Origin: Candidatus Calescibacterium sp. | Lineage (GTDB): Bacteria; Calescibacteriota; Calescibacteriia; Calescibacteriales; Calescibacteriaceae | Direction of reading: 5' to 3' | DNA: 64,000 nt | NCBI GenBank assembly: GCA_025060505.1 | Contig: JANXBU010000008.1 | Span: 32,155-96,154 of the forward strand | Shown: positions 62,825 to 64,000 of the stretch, one piece after another | Numbering within the stretch: position 1 is the stretch's first letter | Layout of the letters: each line of letters starts with the position of its first letter | Program-made: the position numbers and the translations under genes | The notes under the pieces: model-generated | What the model saw: only the letters and a program-made list of their open reading frames with translations | Database searches by the model: none | What the model was told of the DNA's origin: nothing

Positions 62825-63547
62825 CTACCAATCTACAATTCCTTTAAGATATTCTTTCTGTATTTCAACAATTTTATATATTGCAGAAATTCCCATATTT
62901 ACAAGTTCATAGAAATCCTCCATTTTCATAAATCCTCCGTTCTCAACACCGCCCTGCACCTCACATATTTCTCCCTTATCTGTTGCCACAATGGTCATAT
63001 CACACCAAGCTTCCGAATCTTCTTTGTATGTCAGATCAACCACTTTATTACCGTTCAGAATACCACAAGAAACAGCGGAGATTATTCTTCTTACCGGAAA
63101 AGATTCTATTTTACCATCTCTTCTTGCCTTATCAAGAGCGTAGCAAAGTGAAATAAAACCTCCGATTATTGAAGCACAACGTGTGCTACCATCTGCTTGT
63201 ATAACATCGCAATCCACTGCGACAGATATATTTGGCATTTGAGCAAGATCGACCGCAGCTCTTAAAGACCTACCTATTATTCTTTGCAGCTCATAAGATC
63301 TACCACTCTGTGTCCTGCTAGTTCTTGTATCAACAGACCGAGGAAGCATTGAATATTCAGCAAAAACCCAACCTATCTTTTTCTCCTTCGCAAACTGAGG
63401 AACCGTATCTAAAACAGAAGCTGTGCATATCACCTTCGTATCACCAAGGGAGATAAGGCAGGAACCCTCAGCCCATTTTATATAATTTTGCTCAATTTTA
63501 ATTTCTCTTATCTCGTCAAATTTTCTGCCATCTGCCCGAACAAACAT
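62825..63547 (-). CDS. rph: Ribonuclease PH
   Basis: 240 residues, standard length. Motifs: the opening RADGRKFDEIREIKIE, GSCLISLGDTKVICTASV, RSYELQRIIGRSLRAAVDL and DCDVIQADGSTRCASIIGGF with the catalytic Asp pair. It trims tRNA 3' ends by phosphorolysis; paired in function with the CCA/CC/A-adding enzyme at 3380. It converges with the PBP gene, stops 28 bases apart. Confidence 0.96.
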   Translation of the reverse strand: MFVRADGRKFDEIREIKIEQNYIKWAEGSCLISLGDTKVICTASVLDTVPQFAKEKKIGWVFAEYSMLPRSVDTRTSRTQSGRSYELQRIIGRSLRAAVDLAQMPNISVAVDCDVIQADGSTRCASIIGGFISLCYALDKARRDGKIESFPVRRIISAVSCGILNGNKVVDLTYKEDSEAWCDMTIVATDKGEICEVQGGVENGGFMKMEDFYELVNMGISAIYKIVEIQKEYLKGIVDW

Positions 63548-63645
63548 AAACTTTTCATAGTAAAAAAAAATCAGATTTTATAAGTTTTATCAAAAAGTTT
63601 TACCTTAATTACTTTTCAGCGCAAGAAAAACTAATAACAAACCCG

Positions 63646-63747
63646 TTATCTCTTCTTTTTGGCAAAACAATTAAGTAGGTTTCTGGAATTTTTTCCTATT
63701 GTGTCATATTCATTAATAAGCAGTAAAGCATCTGATTGTGGATTCAT
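63646..63747 (-). CDS. Possible small ORF
   Basis: 33 codons from ATG 63747, or 43 from TTG 63777, beginning MNPQSDALLLINEYDTIGKN and ending in a basic tail. It has natural-looking composition but no Shine-Dalgarno. It lies just after the fragment at the window end on the same strand. I do not recognise it and it could be the tail of a decayed gene. Confidence 0.25.
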   Translation of the reverse strand: MNPQSDALLLINEYDTIGKNSRNLLNCFAKKKR

Positions 63748-63814
63748 AGATCCGAATTCAGTTTTATATAAATTCAAAACCTGTATACTTCCAATATTAG
63801 ATTAGTCCAAAAAA

Positions 63815-64000
63815 CTATCTATTGTTGCGATTCATAGACTTGATCTTTCTTCCAAATTCTTTCAGAGTTTTTGCTTTCAATAGCTCTTTCTTCAAACTTC
63901 TAAGTTTATCAATATCATCAGTATGCATTATCACCTTCCTAATTGATGACGGTGTTTTGCCAAATTTTACTTCTATAGCGGAAAGTAGCCCTTCCTTCAA
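63815..64000 (-). CDS. C-terminal fragment, Rpn/PD-(D/E)XK transposase-like family
   Basis: The last 61 residues of a protein that enters from the right edge. GLLSAIEVKFGKTPSSI, a helical stretch, and LLKAKTLKEFGRKIKS are typical of the C-terminal tails of DUF4351 and Rpn-family recombination-promoting nuclease/putative transposase proteins. The catalytic domain is outside the window, so the call is tentative. Confidence 0.4.
   Translation of the reverse strand: MKEGLLSAIEVKFGKTPSSIRKVIMHTDDIDKLRSLKKELLKAKTLKEFGRKIKSMNRNNR

Noticed and set aside
1-64000. tRNA, rRNA, CRISPR arrays, insertion sequences, prophage or attachment sites
   Set aside because: Searched by eye for T-loop motifs, regularly spaced repeats, transposase motifs and terminal inverted repeats; none seen. 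Absence by eye is not proof.

Overview
The window is about 64 kb of AT-rich bacterial chromosome, roughly one third G+C by eye. It is densely packed with housekeeping genes on both strands. Arginine is written mostly as AGA and isoleucine often as ATA, and the proteins are rich in Lys, Glu and Ile, which is typical of thermophilic bacteria. Diderm markers are a GT9 heptosyltransferase-like enzyme, a TolQ/ExbB protein, several lipobox signal peptides and a LysM/M23 lipoprotein. Chemotaxis and sigma-54 control are also present. I cannot place the phylum. A deep-branching uncultivated thermophilic lineage (for example Calescibacterota-like) fits, but this is a guess from composition and gene content.

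Layout. 1-8773: end of a membrane sensor, a branched-chain amino acid binding lipoprotein, UDP-glucose dehydrogenase, a short class II tRNA nucleotidyltransferase, leuC, a SWIB-domain protein, a receptor-like MCP and an Xaa-Pro peptidase. 9030-17658: a TRAP T-component lipoprotein, a WecA-like transferase with pgeF, the truB-rpsA-pyrB run, fabL and a TRIC channel. 17759-26576: a phosphoesterase lipoprotein, a HAD-methyltransferase-HisZ operon, marC, a DUF790 (Bax1-type) nuclease, an unknown helical protein, NfeD protease and TolQ/ExbB. 26746-28141: a decayed type II restriction-modification pair. 28237-36333: purL, tig, rpmE, an SQR-like flavoprotein, an unknown protein, an S4-less TlyA, an HDOD protein and nusB. 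36445-49771: siroheme sulfite/nitrite reductase, a second amino acid binding protein, galK, htpX, a DUF4442 protein, GT9, glmS, an SDR, a GAF-GGDEF protein, pcm and an NlpD-like lipoprotein. 50027-64000: an NtrC-type regulator, a sodium symporter, then mraY, murF, an acyl-CoA dehydrogenase and an acetoacetate decarboxylase-like protein in one run, methylmalonyl-CoA mutase, a class A PBP, rph and a fragment at the edge.

How the genes work together. Envelope building is well represented: glmS and ugd supply sugar nucleotides, WecA-like and MraY load the lipid carrier, MurF finishes the precursor, PBP1A polymerises it, the NlpD-like protein remodels or regulates it, and GT9 decorates LPS. Acyl-CoA metabolism is covered by FabL, an acyl-CoA dehydrogenase, a second SDR, a decarboxylase-like protein and methylmalonyl-CoA mutase. 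Several proteins lack their usual partners nearby: binding proteins without permeases, TatT without a TRAP transporter, TolQ without TolR, HisZ without HisG, a mutase chain without a B12 domain, and a Bax1-type nuclease without XPB.

Two start-site styles coexist. A few genes have textbook AAGGAGG sites. Most have none, and instead carry a TATAAT-like hexamer 3 to 11 bases before the start codon, which suggests widespread leaderless or near-leaderless transcripts. I saw no tRNA, rRNA, CRISPR array, insertion sequence or prophage. I did not find a complete new system. The strongest leads are the bacterial Bax1-type nuclease, the dual initiation pattern, the dead restriction-modification locus, and two unknown proteins.
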